A DNA stretch of 64,000 nt from Draconibacterium halophilum (GTDB lineage: Bacteria; Bacteroidota; Bacteroidia; Bacteroidales; Prolixibacteraceae): assembly GCF_010448835.1 (NCBI RefSeq), contig NZ_CP048409.1, forward strand, positions 3,885,501-3,949,500. Reading direction: 5' to 3'. The translations under genes and the position numbers were made by a program. This document shows positions 1-8,697 of this stretch, piece after piece; positions within the stretch are counted from its first letter, which is position 1; the number at the start of each line of letters is the position of its first letter. Under the pieces are notes generated by a model that saw only the letters and a list, made by a program, of their open reading frames with translations, was not told the DNA's origin and ran no database searches.

Positions 1-76
1 GGTGAAAGAAGGTATCGAAAAATTCACCGACCCGTTTGACAGCTTACTCAAAAGCATTGAAAAAGAAGCAAATTAG
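1..76 (+). CDS. C-terminal end of a transaldolase-like protein (partial)
   Basis: Only the last 24 codons are inside the window, in frame from base 2 to a TAG stop at 74-76. The readable tail includes KFTDPFDSLLKSIEKE. This resembles the end of bacterial transaldolases, where a 'F.xPFd.Ll.sIe' tail is common. The next two genes encode the oxidative pentose phosphate enzymes Gnd and Zwf, so a transaldolase here would make a pentose phosphate operon. The call rests on a short tail plus context; another sugar-phosphate enzyme cannot be excluded. Confidence 0.5.
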   Translation, partial: VKEGIEKFTDPFDSLLKSIEKEAN

Positions 77-146
77 GACTTCGCGTAAGTGAAATTTTAC
101 TTGACTTACCCGGAGAATATATTCAACATAACGGTTTAATACAGCT

Positions 147-1544
147 ATGGAAAAATATGATTTTGGACTGATCGGACTTGGTGTAATGGGAAGGAATTTT
201 ATTCTGAACATTGCAGAAAACGGCCACTCGGCAATTGGTTACGATTTAGATAAAGCAAAAGTAGATGCCTTGAATACAGAGGCCAACGAATTTAAAGTGA
301 AAGGCGTTACAGCCTTAAAAGATTTTATTTCGGGGCTTGCTAAACCGCGAAAAATAATGCTGCTTGTTCCGGCAAATGTGGTCGATAAAGCGTTAGACGA
401 TCTCCTCCCCTTTCTCGAAAAAGATGATTTGCTTATTGACGGTGGGAATTCGCATCCGAACGATACTGAACGCCGGGAAAAAGAAATTGTTGGCAAAGGA
501 TTCAGGTACCTTGGAGTTGGCATCTCCGGCGGTTCGGAAGGAGCCCGCCACGGACCGAGTTTGATGCCGGGAGGCAACGAGAAGTCGTACAAGCTGGTAC
601 GCCCTATTTTTACTGATGCAGCGGCCAAAGTAAAAGGCGATGCCTGTGTAACCTGGTTGGGAAAAGGGTCAGCCGGACATTTCGTAAAAATGGTTCACAA
701 CGGCATTGAATACGGAATCATGCAGTTGATTTCAGAAATTTACGATGTGATGAAAAATGGCCTGTCCATGGAAAATTCAGAAATGAGCGCCATTTTCAAA
801 AAGTGGAACAAGGGCTTGGTGGCTTCCTACCTGGTAGAAATCACAGCAGATATATTGGAGAAAAAAGACAAGCAGCAAGGCGGTTATCTGATCGATCATA
901 TTCTGGACAGTGCCAAACAAAAAGGAACCGGAAAATGGACATCGCAATTTGCCATGGATTTCCAGGCTCCGATGCCAACTATAGACACGGCTGTATCCAT
1001 GCGACATCTTTCCACGTTCAAAACCAAAAGATTAAAAGCAGACGCTACATTAAAAGGCCCCGTTGCCCGAATTGAAGAAGACAAAGCAACATTTATTGAA
1101 AAAATGGAACATGCGCTGTTTTTTGGAATGCTGATGACTTATGCGCAGGGCTTCGAACTCTTGCGCATTGCGTCCAACGAAAAAGATTTCGGACTAAATC
1201 TGGGTGAAGTAGCGCGTATCTGGAGAGGTGGGTGCATTATCCGCTCGGCCATGCTCGACGATTTTATGAAAGCTTACGAACGTGTTCCCCAGTTACCCAA
1301 TCTGTTATTCGATACGAAACTTTCTTCTGCAGTGAATAAAAAGCAGGAAGCCGTGCGCGATGTTACGATCCAAGTAGCAAAAGCCGGTCTTCCAATCCCG
1401 GGATTAATGGCATCTGTTGGCTATTTTGATGCCTACCGAAGTGGAAATCTTGCCTCAAATATGATTCAGGCGCAGCGCGATTATTTTGGTTCGCACTCCT
1501 ACCAACGAATTGGAGAAGAGGGTGCCTTTCATACCGAATGGTAG
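147..1544 (+). CDS. gnd: 6-phosphogluconate dehydrogenase, decarboxylating
   Basis: Cytosolic enzyme that oxidatively decarboxylates 6-phosphogluconate to ribulose 5-phosphate, making NAD(P)H. The 465-aa length is usual for the family (about 470). Residues 7-17 hold the Rossmann motif GLIGLGVMGRN. Near residue 95 is the substrate loop LLIDGGNSHPNDT, and near 129 is GGSEGARHGPSLMPGG, a family signature with GGS in place of the common GGE. The catalytic Lys and the His-Asn pair lie in HFVKMVHNGIEYG (about 180). The C-terminal tail AFHTEW is also typical. It sits 70 bp after the transaldolase-like stop and 99 bp before zwf, so one operon is likely. Identity is seen directly in the motifs. Confidence 0.97.
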   Translation: MEKYDFGLIGLGVMGRNFILNIAENGHSAIGYDLDKAKVDALNTEANEFKVKGVTALKDFISGLAKPRKIMLLVPANVVDKALDDLLPFLEKDDLLIDGGNSHPNDTERREKEIVGKGFRYLGVGISGGSEGARHGPSLMPGGNEKSYKLVRPIFTDAAAKVKGDACVTWLGKGSAGHFVKMVHNGIEYGIMQLISEIYDVMKNGLSMENSEMSAIFKKWNKGLVASYLVEITADILEKKDKQQGGYLIDHILDSAKQKGTGKWTSQFAMDFQAPMPTIDTAVSMRHLSTFKTKRLKADATLKGPVARIEEDKATFIEKMEHALFFGMLMTYAQGFELLRIASNEKDFGLNLGEVARIWRGGCIIRSAMLDDFMKAYERVPQLPNLLFDTKLSSAVNKKQEAVRDVTIQVAKAGLPIPGLMASVGYFDAYRSGNLASNMIQAQRDYFGSHSYQRIGEEGAFHTEW

Positions 1545-1643
1545 AATTTTATTATATCAAAAATGAAACACTTTCCGGCATAATCCGGTAACATTTCCTG
1601 GTTGCAGAAAGTGGTATTATTCAACATATTAAATTGTTATGAA

Positions 1644-3179
1644 ATGAAAAATATATCTGAACTCGAACCTACCATAGTAACAATTTTCGGTGGCGATGGC
1701 GACCTTACCTGGCGCAAACTGATGCCGGCTTTGTTCAATTTGCACATCGACGGTTTTCTTCCTGAGAAATTCAAAATACTGAGTGTAGATATGAAAGATA
1801 TTGCTCAGGAGGAGTACAATAAAAGACATTTGGAGGGGGTGAATAAATTTTCGCGCAGAGGAAAAGCCACCAAGAAAAAATGGAAAGAATTTGAGAAATG
1901 TATCACCTATGTGCAGGCTGACATTACAAACGACAAGTCTTACAACAATCTTAAAAACATTTTTAACGAAACGGATAAAGAATGGGATGTAGAAGCATCG
2001 CGTATTTTTTATATGGCGGTTTCCCCTTATCTGATTAAAGAAATTGCCGGCCATTTAGATAATACCGGAATTGCCGAAAACAGTCAGAAACACCGGATTG
2101 TAGTTGAAAAACCTTTTGGTCACGATTTAGAAAGTGCCAGAGAACTGAATAAAGTTTTGCAGGGAATTTTTAGCGAATGCCAGATTTACCGCATCGACCA
2201 TTACCTTGGCAAGGAAACGGTGCAAAACATTATGGCATTTCGTTTTGCTAACGCACTTTTCGAGCCGCTTTGGAATCGTAATTTTATTGAACAAATTCAA
2301 ATAAATGTTTCGGAACAAGTAGGTGTTGAAAACAGGGCTTCTTATTATGAACAGGCTGGTGCTGTGCGTGATATGATTCAAAACCACATTCTTCAGCTTA
2401 TTTGCCTGGTGGGTATGGAACCTCCAGTAGATCTGAATGCCAACAGTGTTCGCGATAAAAAACTGGAAGTATTAAATGCCATTCGTCGATTCTCAGAAAA
2501 CGATGTATATGTAAATGCGGTGCGCGGACAATATGATAAAGGCTGGATTGAAGGGCAAGAGGTAAAAGCTTACCGCGATGAAGATAATGTTGATAATGAA
2601 TCGCTAAGCGAAACATTTGCTGCAGTTCGTTTTTATATAGACAACTGGCGGTGGCAGGGAGTGCCCATTTATGTGCGAACCGGTAAACGGCTTCAGGAAA
2701 AAACATCATATATTACCATCCAGTTCAAGGAAGTTCCGCATAAAATTTTCCCATCTGGTGTAAGGGAATTGGTAGATCAAAACTTAATGGTAATAAGCAT
2801 TCAACCACAAATGGGAATTCGAATACATTTTGAGGCCAAAAAAACCGGATTAGACATGAGGTTAAAACCAGTGGATATGATTTTCAATTACAGTGATTCT
2901 TATAAGAATGATCCGCCAGATGCTTATGAAACCTTGTTAAACGATGTAATACTTGGAGAGGCAACTCTTTTTATGCGTTCAGATCAGATAGAAGAGGCGT
3001 GGAGTATTATTATGCCCATTCTTGATGTTTGGGCGAGCAATCCACCACAAAAATTTCCCAACTACCAATCCGGAAGCTGGGGACCGCCGGAAGCTGAAGC
3101 CTTGATAGCACATGATGGTTTTTACTGGCATACTTTTACCGAACCATTGGATAATTCTTCAAGATTAACAACAAAATAA
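1644..3179 (+). CDS. zwf: Glucose-6-phosphate 1-dehydrogenase
   Basis: Catalyses the first step of the oxidative pentose phosphate pathway, oxidising glucose 6-phosphate to 6-phosphogluconolactone with NADP+. The ATG at 1644 (MKNISELEPT) gives 511 aa, the usual size. A TTG at 1602 would add 14 residues that do not resemble the family start. The N-terminal dinucleotide loop is FGGDGDLTWRK, and the active-site signature RIDHYLGKETVQN follows near residue 185. The C-terminal part has the expected YVRTGKRL and later GSWGPPEA segments. It is downstream of gnd in the same direction. No 6-phosphogluconolactonase gene follows; the next gene is convergent. Confidence 0.97.
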   Translation: MKNISELEPTIVTIFGGDGDLTWRKLMPALFNLHIDGFLPEKFKILSVDMKDIAQEEYNKRHLEGVNKFSRRGKATKKKWKEFEKCITYVQADITNDKSYNNLKNIFNETDKEWDVEASRIFYMAVSPYLIKEIAGHLDNTGIAENSQKHRIVVEKPFGHDLESARELNKVLQGIFSECQIYRIDHYLGKETVQNIMAFRFANALFEPLWNRNFIEQIQINVSEQVGVENRASYYEQAGAVRDMIQNHILQLICLVGMEPPVDLNANSVRDKKLEVLNAIRRFSENDVYVNAVRGQYDKGWIEGQEVKAYRDEDNVDNESLSETFAAVRFYIDNWRWQGVPIYVRTGKRLQEKTSYITIQFKEVPHKIFPSGVRELVDQNLMVISIQPQMGIRIHFEAKKTGLDMRLKPVDMIFNYSDSYKNDPPDAYETLLNDVILGEATLFMRSDQIEEAWSIIMPILDVWASNPPQKFPNYQSGSWGPPEAEALIAHDGFYWHTFTEPLDNSSRLTTK

Positions 3180-3567
3180 AAAAATGTATTGATATTTTAT
3201 AAGTATTGGCAAAACTATAATCGAACCTGTTGCTGTAGTTAAAATATAAAATAAGCCCAAAAAACAATAGAAATCCGGAGATGAAAAAGCATCGAAAAAC
3301 TTAAATTTTGTTTGTTAAACGATTTGAGTTAGTGTGTCTGCTGCTTTATTTTCTGGCATTTTATCTTGTTTTTAACACAACAATAAATTCCGGCTTAAAC
3401 ATTTTTGTCTGGTCATTAATGCCAGGTTGTTGTAATTTGCTTAAAGATCCTTTTTACTCCTTTCTGTATATTTACTGCACTTTCACCCTTCACCTCTGCA
3501 TCTTCCGCCTTTGCAATTCGGGCAGCCTTTTGTAAATCTTTTCTCATTTAAATTATTTCTCATTCTT
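3180..3567. other. Intergenic gap between zwf and the antiporter
   Basis: 388 bp between convergent genes. It is AT-rich and I see no convincing gene, repeat or strong hairpin. A possible 75-codon frame at 3308-3535 starts with TTG, has no recognisable domain and is rich in Phe, Leu and Cys, as random AT-rich sequence often is. Confidence 0.5.
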
Positions 3568-4803
3568 TCATGATGAATTTGGAGTTGCCAGTTTTTTCAA
3601 AATAAGAGGGGTAATTAGTGTGGTTACTATCGCCATGATGACCACTGCAGAAAAAAGGTTAGCCACCAGTTCTGAATCGCCAGGTTGTTCAAATAATCCG
3701 GCACGGAGCGCAATATCGGCAATAATCAATTCTACTGCGCCACGGGCATTCATTGCATTTCCCACAATTAAAGAATCATTGGTTGAAAGTCCGGTGAGTT
3801 TTGCAGGCATGCCCGCTCCCATAATTTTTCCTATCGAAGCAATAAGAATGAGGCCTACAACAAATAGTGGAATATTTACAAGTGCTGAAATATTGAGACT
3901 TAGTCCGATAGAAGCAAAAAATATTGGCGCCAAAAAACCAGAGGTTATAGCTTGAACTTTCTTTTTTACGTCCTCGTAAACGTCTTCTTTAACCTCACGT
4001 TTTGCAAAAAATAAACCGGCAATAAACGCACCGAGTATAAAATGCATTCCAAGTACTTCGGCAAGCACTGAAAAACCCAGCGCCACCACCAGTAAAAAAC
4101 TCATTTCTGATTCGGCAACACCCATCTTATGCAACCAGTTTTTTGCAACATAAGGCAAAATATAAAGCCCAATGGCCATAGTTATAGCAAAAAATAACGC
4201 AATTTTTGCCGATAAAATTCCCAAACCTTTTAAGGTAGGTAGCTCACCCGTTCGCATGAAAGAGGTAAGTAATGCCAAGAGTAATAAACTAATTATATCA
4301 TCGATGACAGCCGCTGAAACGATAGTTTGACCGGATTTTGACTGAAGTTTGTTCAAATCCAGCAGAACCTTGATAGCAACAGGTACAGCCGTAATTGCAA
4401 GAGCAACTCCCAGGAAAAAAACTTGTGCTGATTTTAACTCGGAATCAGGCAAAGAAAACCATCCTAAGCCCATGCCAAGTCCAAGTGGAATAATCATTCC
4501 TCCAACTGCCACCCAAAGTGCATTTCCTGATGCTTTTTTCAGCGATTTGTAATGCAGCTCAATTCCGGCAAAAAGCATTAGAAAAAACATTCCAAGCTCG
4601 GTAATAGCTTGAAATACTTCGTTCTCATGAATTTGGGCCAGATCTGGAAAAGTTCCCGAAAAGTTGGTAAGAACTAATCCTATCACAATTCCGGCAGTCA
4701 TTTCGCCGGCAAGCGATGGAATTTTTATCCGTCGTGCAAGTTCACTAAATAATCGTGCCGTTACCAAAAGAATCAATAAAATGTACCAAATGTCTAAATG
4801 CAT
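3568..4803 (-). CDS. Cation:proton antiporter, CPA2 family (KefB/NapA-like)
   Basis: Inner-membrane transporter predicted to exchange Na+ or K+ for protons. The 411 residues are almost entirely hydrophobic helices (about 12). The start MHLDIWYILLILLVTARLFS, followed by RIKIPSLAGEMTAGIVIGL, is the typical CPA2 beginning. The segment SAAVIDDIISLLLLAL (about 165-180) carries the paired Asp residues that bind the ion in this family. MNARGAVELIIADIALRAGL near the end is another family hallmark. There is no C-terminal TrkA/RCK domain, unlike full KefB/KefC, so glutathione gating is not expected. It is a single gene on the minus strand. The transported ion cannot be read from sequence. Confidence 0.9.
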   Translation of the reverse strand: MHLDIWYILLILLVTARLFSELARRIKIPSLAGEMTAGIVIGLVLTNFSGTFPDLAQIHENEVFQAITELGMFFLMLFAGIELHYKSLKKASGNALWVAVGGMIIPLGLGMGLGWFSLPDSELKSAQVFFLGVALAITAVPVAIKVLLDLNKLQSKSGQTIVSAAVIDDIISLLLLALLTSFMRTGELPTLKGLGILSAKIALFFAITMAIGLYILPYVAKNWLHKMGVAESEMSFLLVVALGFSVLAEVLGMHFILGAFIAGLFFAKREVKEDVYEDVKKKVQAITSGFLAPIFFASIGLSLNISALVNIPLFVVGLILIASIGKIMGAGMPAKLTGLSTNDSLIVGNAMNARGAVELIIADIALRAGLFEQPGDSELVANLFSAVVIMAIVTTLITPLILKKLATPNSS

Positions 4804-5953
4804 ATTAATGTCTGTATATAATTACCAATTATTAGGGGTGAATACTGTGAAATGATTTTTCTGTGTCATAATTAAATGGAAGAAGAAATAATAAATATCG
4901 AAGTAATCAGAAATCACACCACAATGAATGCATGATAGTTTTGATTGTATTGAATATGCTGAATATGGATAATATTATTCAGGTTGTAATTGGTTTTGAA
5001 GCATTTGAGAAAGCGTTAATATAATTACACTTAATGAATTAAGCTATTTTCTCAGAAATAGAATATTGGGGAAAAATCAACATAACGTGTACAAGAATCT
5101 ACAGGTATTTGTGGAATCAATCTTCAACTCGAATAGATAATTACAGTTTCAAGAGTTATTTTGCATTAGGCACTAAAAGCTTTCAAACCATTGATGAGAG
5201 ACATTATAACAAGCTTCTTCCAGTATCAATTGTTCTTAAATTCCGAACGCCATAAAACACAGGATTGGTAAAAACAGGAAAAAATAAAATACCTCACTTT
5301 TGTATCATTGTTTTATGTTTTTCTTGCAAACAACAGCCACTGTCTCTTTTCTCAGCACATATCCTAAAATTCATGAATGAGTCAGCATATAAAAACTCAT
5401 CGCTGTAACTACAATAGAGGAAGATGTGTAAAGGCAATTTTTATTGTGTATTATTTTCCACAAATGGAGAACCCTAACCACAAAAAGTCATATCAAATTT
5501 ATTTTCTCTTAAGCCAAATTATTACTTAAAACTTAACCCTAATACTATGTGCAGAAGAAATAGTTGAGCTTGTTTGATAAACAATCGAGTATGGCATATT
5601 AATGGATTGGTATAAAACACAATGGGTAGACAATTATATAAACCATAAATATATTATCATGAAAACAAACCATTCAATAAAGATAATTGGACAGAAAGTA
5701 AACTCCGGTTAAAAAAAAAGGCCCCTTCAATTAACAGAAGCCGGTTTAAAATATATTGATGGAAAAAAATGAATTCTACCACCATTAAGAATTAAAATTA
5801 GGACGAACCGGGAACAGCCCGTAACAATGCGAAACAATCTGAAATTGGTAAAAAGCACCTAAATAACTTACAAAAAAGTCATGCAACGAGATATGATAAT
5901 AAAGTAAAAGCAATTCTAATACAGAAAAAAATCAATAATTAAATTTTAATACT
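4804..5953. other. Long AT-rich intergenic region
   Basis: About 1.15 kb upstream of both the antiporter and the encapsulin genes. There is no supported gene. A stretch near 5090-5255 can be read open for about 55 codons on the plus strand, without an ATG or any recognisable domain. An ATG at 5660 opens only a 17-codon frame. These may be gene debris or chance. I see no strong palindrome or terminator. Confidence 0.45.
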
Positions 5954-6247
5954 ATGCAAAATTATCACGAACCACCAACCGAACTATCGTCAGAAACACG
6001 AGATTACATCCGTGCATTAGTTACACTTAAAGAAGAAGTTGAAGCCATTGATTGGTACCAGCAACGATTAACTGTTACATCCGACCAACATTTAAAGAAA
6101 ATACTAAAGCACAACCAGTTGGAAGAAATAGAACATGCCTGTATGGCCTTGGAATGGCTGCGCAGAAACATGGATGGATGGAACGAAAAAATGAAACAAT
6201 ATCTGTTTACCGAAAAAGATATTGTAAAAATTGAAGAACACGAATAA
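5954..6247 (+). CDS. Encapsulated ferritin-like protein (EncFtn)
   Basis: Iron-oxidising cargo protein of encapsulin nanocompartments. EncFtn subunits have a half-ferritin fold and form the di-iron ferroxidase site at a dimer interface. The 97-aa protein begins with YHEPPTELSSETRDYIRAL, the family's characteristic start. By alignment to the well-studied Rhodospirillum EncFtn, the metal ligands E32, E62 and H65 correspond here to E28, E58 and H61. W34 and Y35 match the conserved Trp-Tyr pair in EAIDWYQQR. The shell gene starts 15 bp downstream, so the pair is clearly one operon. The C-terminus ends in DIVKIEEHE, and I see no canonical encapsulation peptide of the GSLK/GSLR type. The family call is firm; how it is loaded is open. 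Confidence 0.92.
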   Translation: MQNYHEPPTELSSETRDYIRALVTLKEEVEAIDWYQQRLTVTSDQHLKKILKHNQLEEIEHACMALEWLRRNMDGWNEKMKQYLFTEKDIVKIEEHE

Positions 6248-6262
6248 TAAAATTTAAAAGTC

Positions 6263-7069
6263 ATGAATATTTTAAGAAAATCACTTGCCCCAGTAAGCGA
6301 AAAAGCCTGGAGCGAAATAACAACACAAGCAAAACAAATATTAGGAAACTATTCGACAGCACGAAAATTTGCAGATATAAATGGCCCTAATGGTTTGGAA
6401 ATGGGAGGAATATCAACGGGAAGACTTGATTTTCCTAAAAATCAACCCAAGGAAGGAGTGAATTACGGAGTACGAGAATTTCTGCCTTTAACTGAAGTGC
6501 GAAAACCATTTGAACTTGACCTTTGGGAACTTGATAATATTGAACGTGGTGCAATAGACATTGATTTGTCGCCACTTGAAAAAGCAGCCCGCGAGTTGGC
6601 TGTTTTCGAAGAAAAAGCCATTTACGAAGGTTTTCAACCCGCAAAAATAATCGGCTTGGAAAAAGCAGCAGAAGGAAATCCGGTATCCCTTCCGGCTGAC
6701 GCAAATGCATTTTTAAAAGAGATTGGAAACCAGATTATTCATCTCGACAAAAAAGCAGTTCAGGGGCCATATACTTTAGTTATTAATGAAATGGAATGGC
6801 TTGAGTTGATAAAATTATCCGAAGGCTATCCAATTCAGAAACAATTGAAGGATGTTCTTGGTGGCAATGTATTGATTAATCATTTTAACAAAAATTCTTT
6901 TTTACTCTCCGAAAGAGGGGGTGATTATGAATTAGTAATTGGCCAGGATTACACACTTGGCTACGATAGTCATACCACATCGAAAGTTAAATTATTCCTT
7001 ACAGGTTCATTTACTTTCAGAGTGCTAAGTCCGGAAGCGATTGTTGTTCTTACACGTTCTGCTTCGTGA
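6263..7069 (+). CDS. Encapsulin shell protein (linocin-M18 family, family 1)
   Basis: HK97-fold protein that self-assembles into an icosahedral protein compartment, here predicted to store and oxidise iron with the adjacent EncFtn. Its 268 aa match family 1 encapsulins. Family features seen are the N-terminal LRKSLAPVSEKAWSEI helix, GVREFLPLTEVRKPFELD in the E-loop region, AARELAVFEEKAIYEG in the spine helix, and LSPEAIVVLTR at the C-terminus. It lies 15 bp after the EncFtn gene. An OsmC-type peroxide reductase follows about 160 bp downstream, suggesting an iron/oxidative stress locus. No regulator is adjacent. Identity is strong; capsid size cannot be judged from the text. Confidence 0.93.
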   Translation: MNILRKSLAPVSEKAWSEITTQAKQILGNYSTARKFADINGPNGLEMGGISTGRLDFPKNQPKEGVNYGVREFLPLTEVRKPFELDLWELDNIERGAIDIDLSPLEKAARELAVFEEKAIYEGFQPAKIIGLEKAAEGNPVSLPADANAFLKEIGNQIIHLDKKAVQGPYTLVINEMEWLELIKLSEGYPIQKQLKDVLGGNVLINHFNKNSFLLSERGGDYELVIGQDYTLGYDSHTTSKVKLFLTGSFTFRVLSPEAIVVLTRSAS

Positions 7070-7228
7070 AAGATGCGACCAAGAGAACCGATTTAGGATT
7101 AAAGAGTGGAAGTAGAGCATAAGAAAATATATGTTCTCAGACGGTACTCGCGCAATTGAGTTCTTAGCATGCAATTACTGCATCGCTTTTACAAAACGAA
7201 TAAAATAACACCATAAAAATATAATACG

Positions 7229-7654
7229 ATGAAAAAAAGAAAAGCCCAAGCTAAATGGAATGGAAATTTGAAAAAGGGAAACGGGTTGATTAAATTACCA
7301 ACTTCAAACCAGGAATTTCCTTTCAATTTTTCTTCGCGATTTGAAGATGGTAAGGGGAGCAACCCGGAAGAATTAATTGCAGCAGCGCACGCTGGTTGTT
7401 TTTCAATGGCATTTTCCGGGCTTTTAACAGAGAAAGGGTACAATCCTGAATTAATAGAAACCAAGGCTGAAGTTACTATAGAAAAGGTGGGAGATGGTTT
7501 TAAAATAACCAAAAGTGCATTGGATACCGAAGGAAAAATTCCGGAAATTAAAGAAGACGAATTTTTAAAGTTGGCACAAACAGCTAAAGAAAATTGCCCT
7601 GTTTCGCAGGCTCTGGATTCTTTAGAAATAACCCTAAATGCCAAACTAGTATAG
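7229..7654 (+). CDS. OsmC/Ohr family peroxide reductase
   Basis: Predicted cytosolic thiol-dependent reductase for organic hydroperoxides. The protein has 141 aa. It shows the family motif NPEELIAAAHAGCFSMAF with the first redox Cys (about residue 52) and NCPVSQALDS with the second (about 116). The overall pattern matches the OsmC rather than the Ohr branch (AKWNGNLKKGNG start, EELIAAAHAGC). It is about 160 bp after the encapsulin gene and 30 bp before a STAS-like gene, on the same strand. The proximity to an iron-storage compartment suggests a shared role in limiting peroxide/iron damage; that link is inference. Confidence 0.92.
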   Translation: MKKRKAQAKWNGNLKKGNGLIKLPTSNQEFPFNFSSRFEDGKGSNPEELIAAAHAGCFSMAFSGLLTEKGYNPELIETKAEVTIEKVGDGFKITKSALDTEGKIPEIKEDEFLKLAQTAKENCPVSQALDSLEITLNAKLV

Positions 7655-7684
7655 AAATAAAAAAATAACTAAAAATCAGTAGCC

Positions 7685-8038
7685 ATGTTTAAAGTGCTTG
7701 ATATTACAAAAAATGATGTTGTGGCCATTGCAGTTGATGGCAAGTTGTCAAAATCCGACTACGATAAAATTACGCCATTAATTGAAAAAACGGTAAGAGA
7801 TTATGGAAAAATAAGACTCTATATTCAGTTAGATTATGTGGATGGAATTGAGCCTAAAGCATTCAGAGCAGATATTAAAACCTACCTGAAATTTTTTAAC
7901 AACATGAAAAAAATTGCGGTTGTTGGGAAAACTCATTGGGAAAAAATGTGGTCAGGTTTGGCTGGACCCTTTGTTTCAGGAGATATTAAATATTTTGATT
8001 ATCATGAAATTGACGAGGCAAGGAAATGGATTAAATAA
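7685..8038 (+). CDS. SpoIIAA-like / STAS-SEC14 domain protein
   Basis: A 117-aa soluble protein with the layout of the SpoIIAA-like (STAS/SEC14-like) family: MFKVLDITKNDVVAIAVDGK at the start, then LSKSDYDKITPLIEKTVRDYG, YIQLDYVDGIEPKAF and a C-terminal EIDEARKWIK. Members are small alpha/beta proteins found next to stress genes; their ligands are mostly unknown. It follows osmC by 30 bp, so co-transcription is likely. A hairpin terminator lies about 440 bp further at 8481-8516. The family is recognised by pattern, and I cannot assign a precise function. Confidence 0.8.
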   Translation: MFKVLDITKNDVVAIAVDGKLSKSDYDKITPLIEKTVRDYGKIRLYIQLDYVDGIEPKAFRADIKTYLKFFNNMKKIAVVGKTHWEKMWSGLAGPFVSGDIKYFDYHEIDEARKWIK

Positions 8039-8480
8039 TAACAGGAATTGCAATTCCCAACAGCTCAACACCAATGAGCACAAAATGAATGGGATTTAAA
8101 ATTTCATCTATTAATTCCCGGAAACCGCTCTCGTAATTCCATCTCTTGAAGTTGACGACACAATTTGGAGGATTTACGTGCATTTTCTGAGTTCCCTCCG
8201 GAAAATCAAAAAAAAATAATCTATACAACCAACCTGGGTGAGAATCTGAGTTGAAAAAATAAGAAAGTACATCAAAAACGTACGTCGTTAGCTTCGAACC
8301 AGGCTATAATGAAATCCGTATAATTAGAAACAAGAGAAGCCACTAAAAAATGGGGACTGTCCATTCTATATTGGGGAATCTTCATGAATCAGTTCTTTAT
8401 AAGAACTGAAAAAAGGATCAAGTTATAATTACTCGATTTTTTATGTTACATACTTTCTGAAACAATACCTTTAAATTTAA

Positions 8481-8516
8481 ATGCCTGTATATCAAAGGAT
8501 TTGCAGGCATTTTTTT
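8481..8516 (+). terminator. Intrinsic terminator
   Basis: Inverted repeat ATGCCTG (8481-8487) and CAGGCAT (8504-8510) with a 16-nt loop, followed directly by a run of seven T (8510-8516). It points to plus-strand transcription, presumably the end of the encapsulin-osmC-STAS transcript or of a short unannotated one. Confidence 0.65.
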
Positions 8517-8600
8517 ATTAGGTCAAAAACCACCTCAAAAAAACATTGGTTACGAAATCTATCGCGTGACCTCTTAAGAATGCTTGATTTAAAATGAAAA

Positions 8601-8628
8601 CAAAAGGTAGGAATATTCCTACCTTTTG
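8601..8628. promoter_or_regulatory. Perfect 28-bp palindrome, likely operator
   Basis: The half-site CAAAAGGTAGGAAT (8601-8614) is followed at once by its exact reverse complement (8615-8628), with core GGAATATTCC. Its centre lies about 52 bp upstream of the TAATTTTG -7 element of the next gene, so roughly 65 bp before the likely start of transcription. That position suits an activator dimer. With no T-run after it, a terminator is less likely, but it could form a cruciform or RNA hairpin. Confidence 0.55.
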
Positions 8629-8666
8629 CTAGGAGTTCACCTGTAGTAATTGCTTTTTTATGAACG

Positions 8667-8674
8667 TAATTTTG
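8667..8674 (+). promoter_or_regulatory. Bacteroidota -7 promoter element
   Basis: TAATTTTG matches the TAnnTTTG -7 consensus of Bacteroidota housekeeping promoters, 23 bp before the ATG at 8698. A TTG at 8650-8652 is too close (14-bp gap) to be an ideal -33 element, which would fit an activator-dependent promoter. Confidence 0.45.
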
Positions 8675-8697
8675 GATGAAACAAAACATTTGTGGAA

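Larger units (their letters stand above)
8039..8697. other. Intergenic region with terminator, palindrome and promoter
   Basis: About 660 bp. The first 400 bp show nothing supported. The rest holds, in order, an intrinsic terminator (8481-8516), a perfect 28-bp palindrome (8601-8628) and a Bacteroidota -7 element (8667-8674) just before the universal stress gene. Each is listed separately. Confidence 0.6.

Noticed and set aside
3308..3535. 75-codon open frame in the gap after zwf
   Set aside because: TTG start, no domain, low-complexity hydrophobic composition, between convergent genes; likely chance.
5660..5800. Remnant gene beginning ATGAAAACAAACC
   Set aside because: Only 17 codons before a stop; nothing recognisable in the following sequence.
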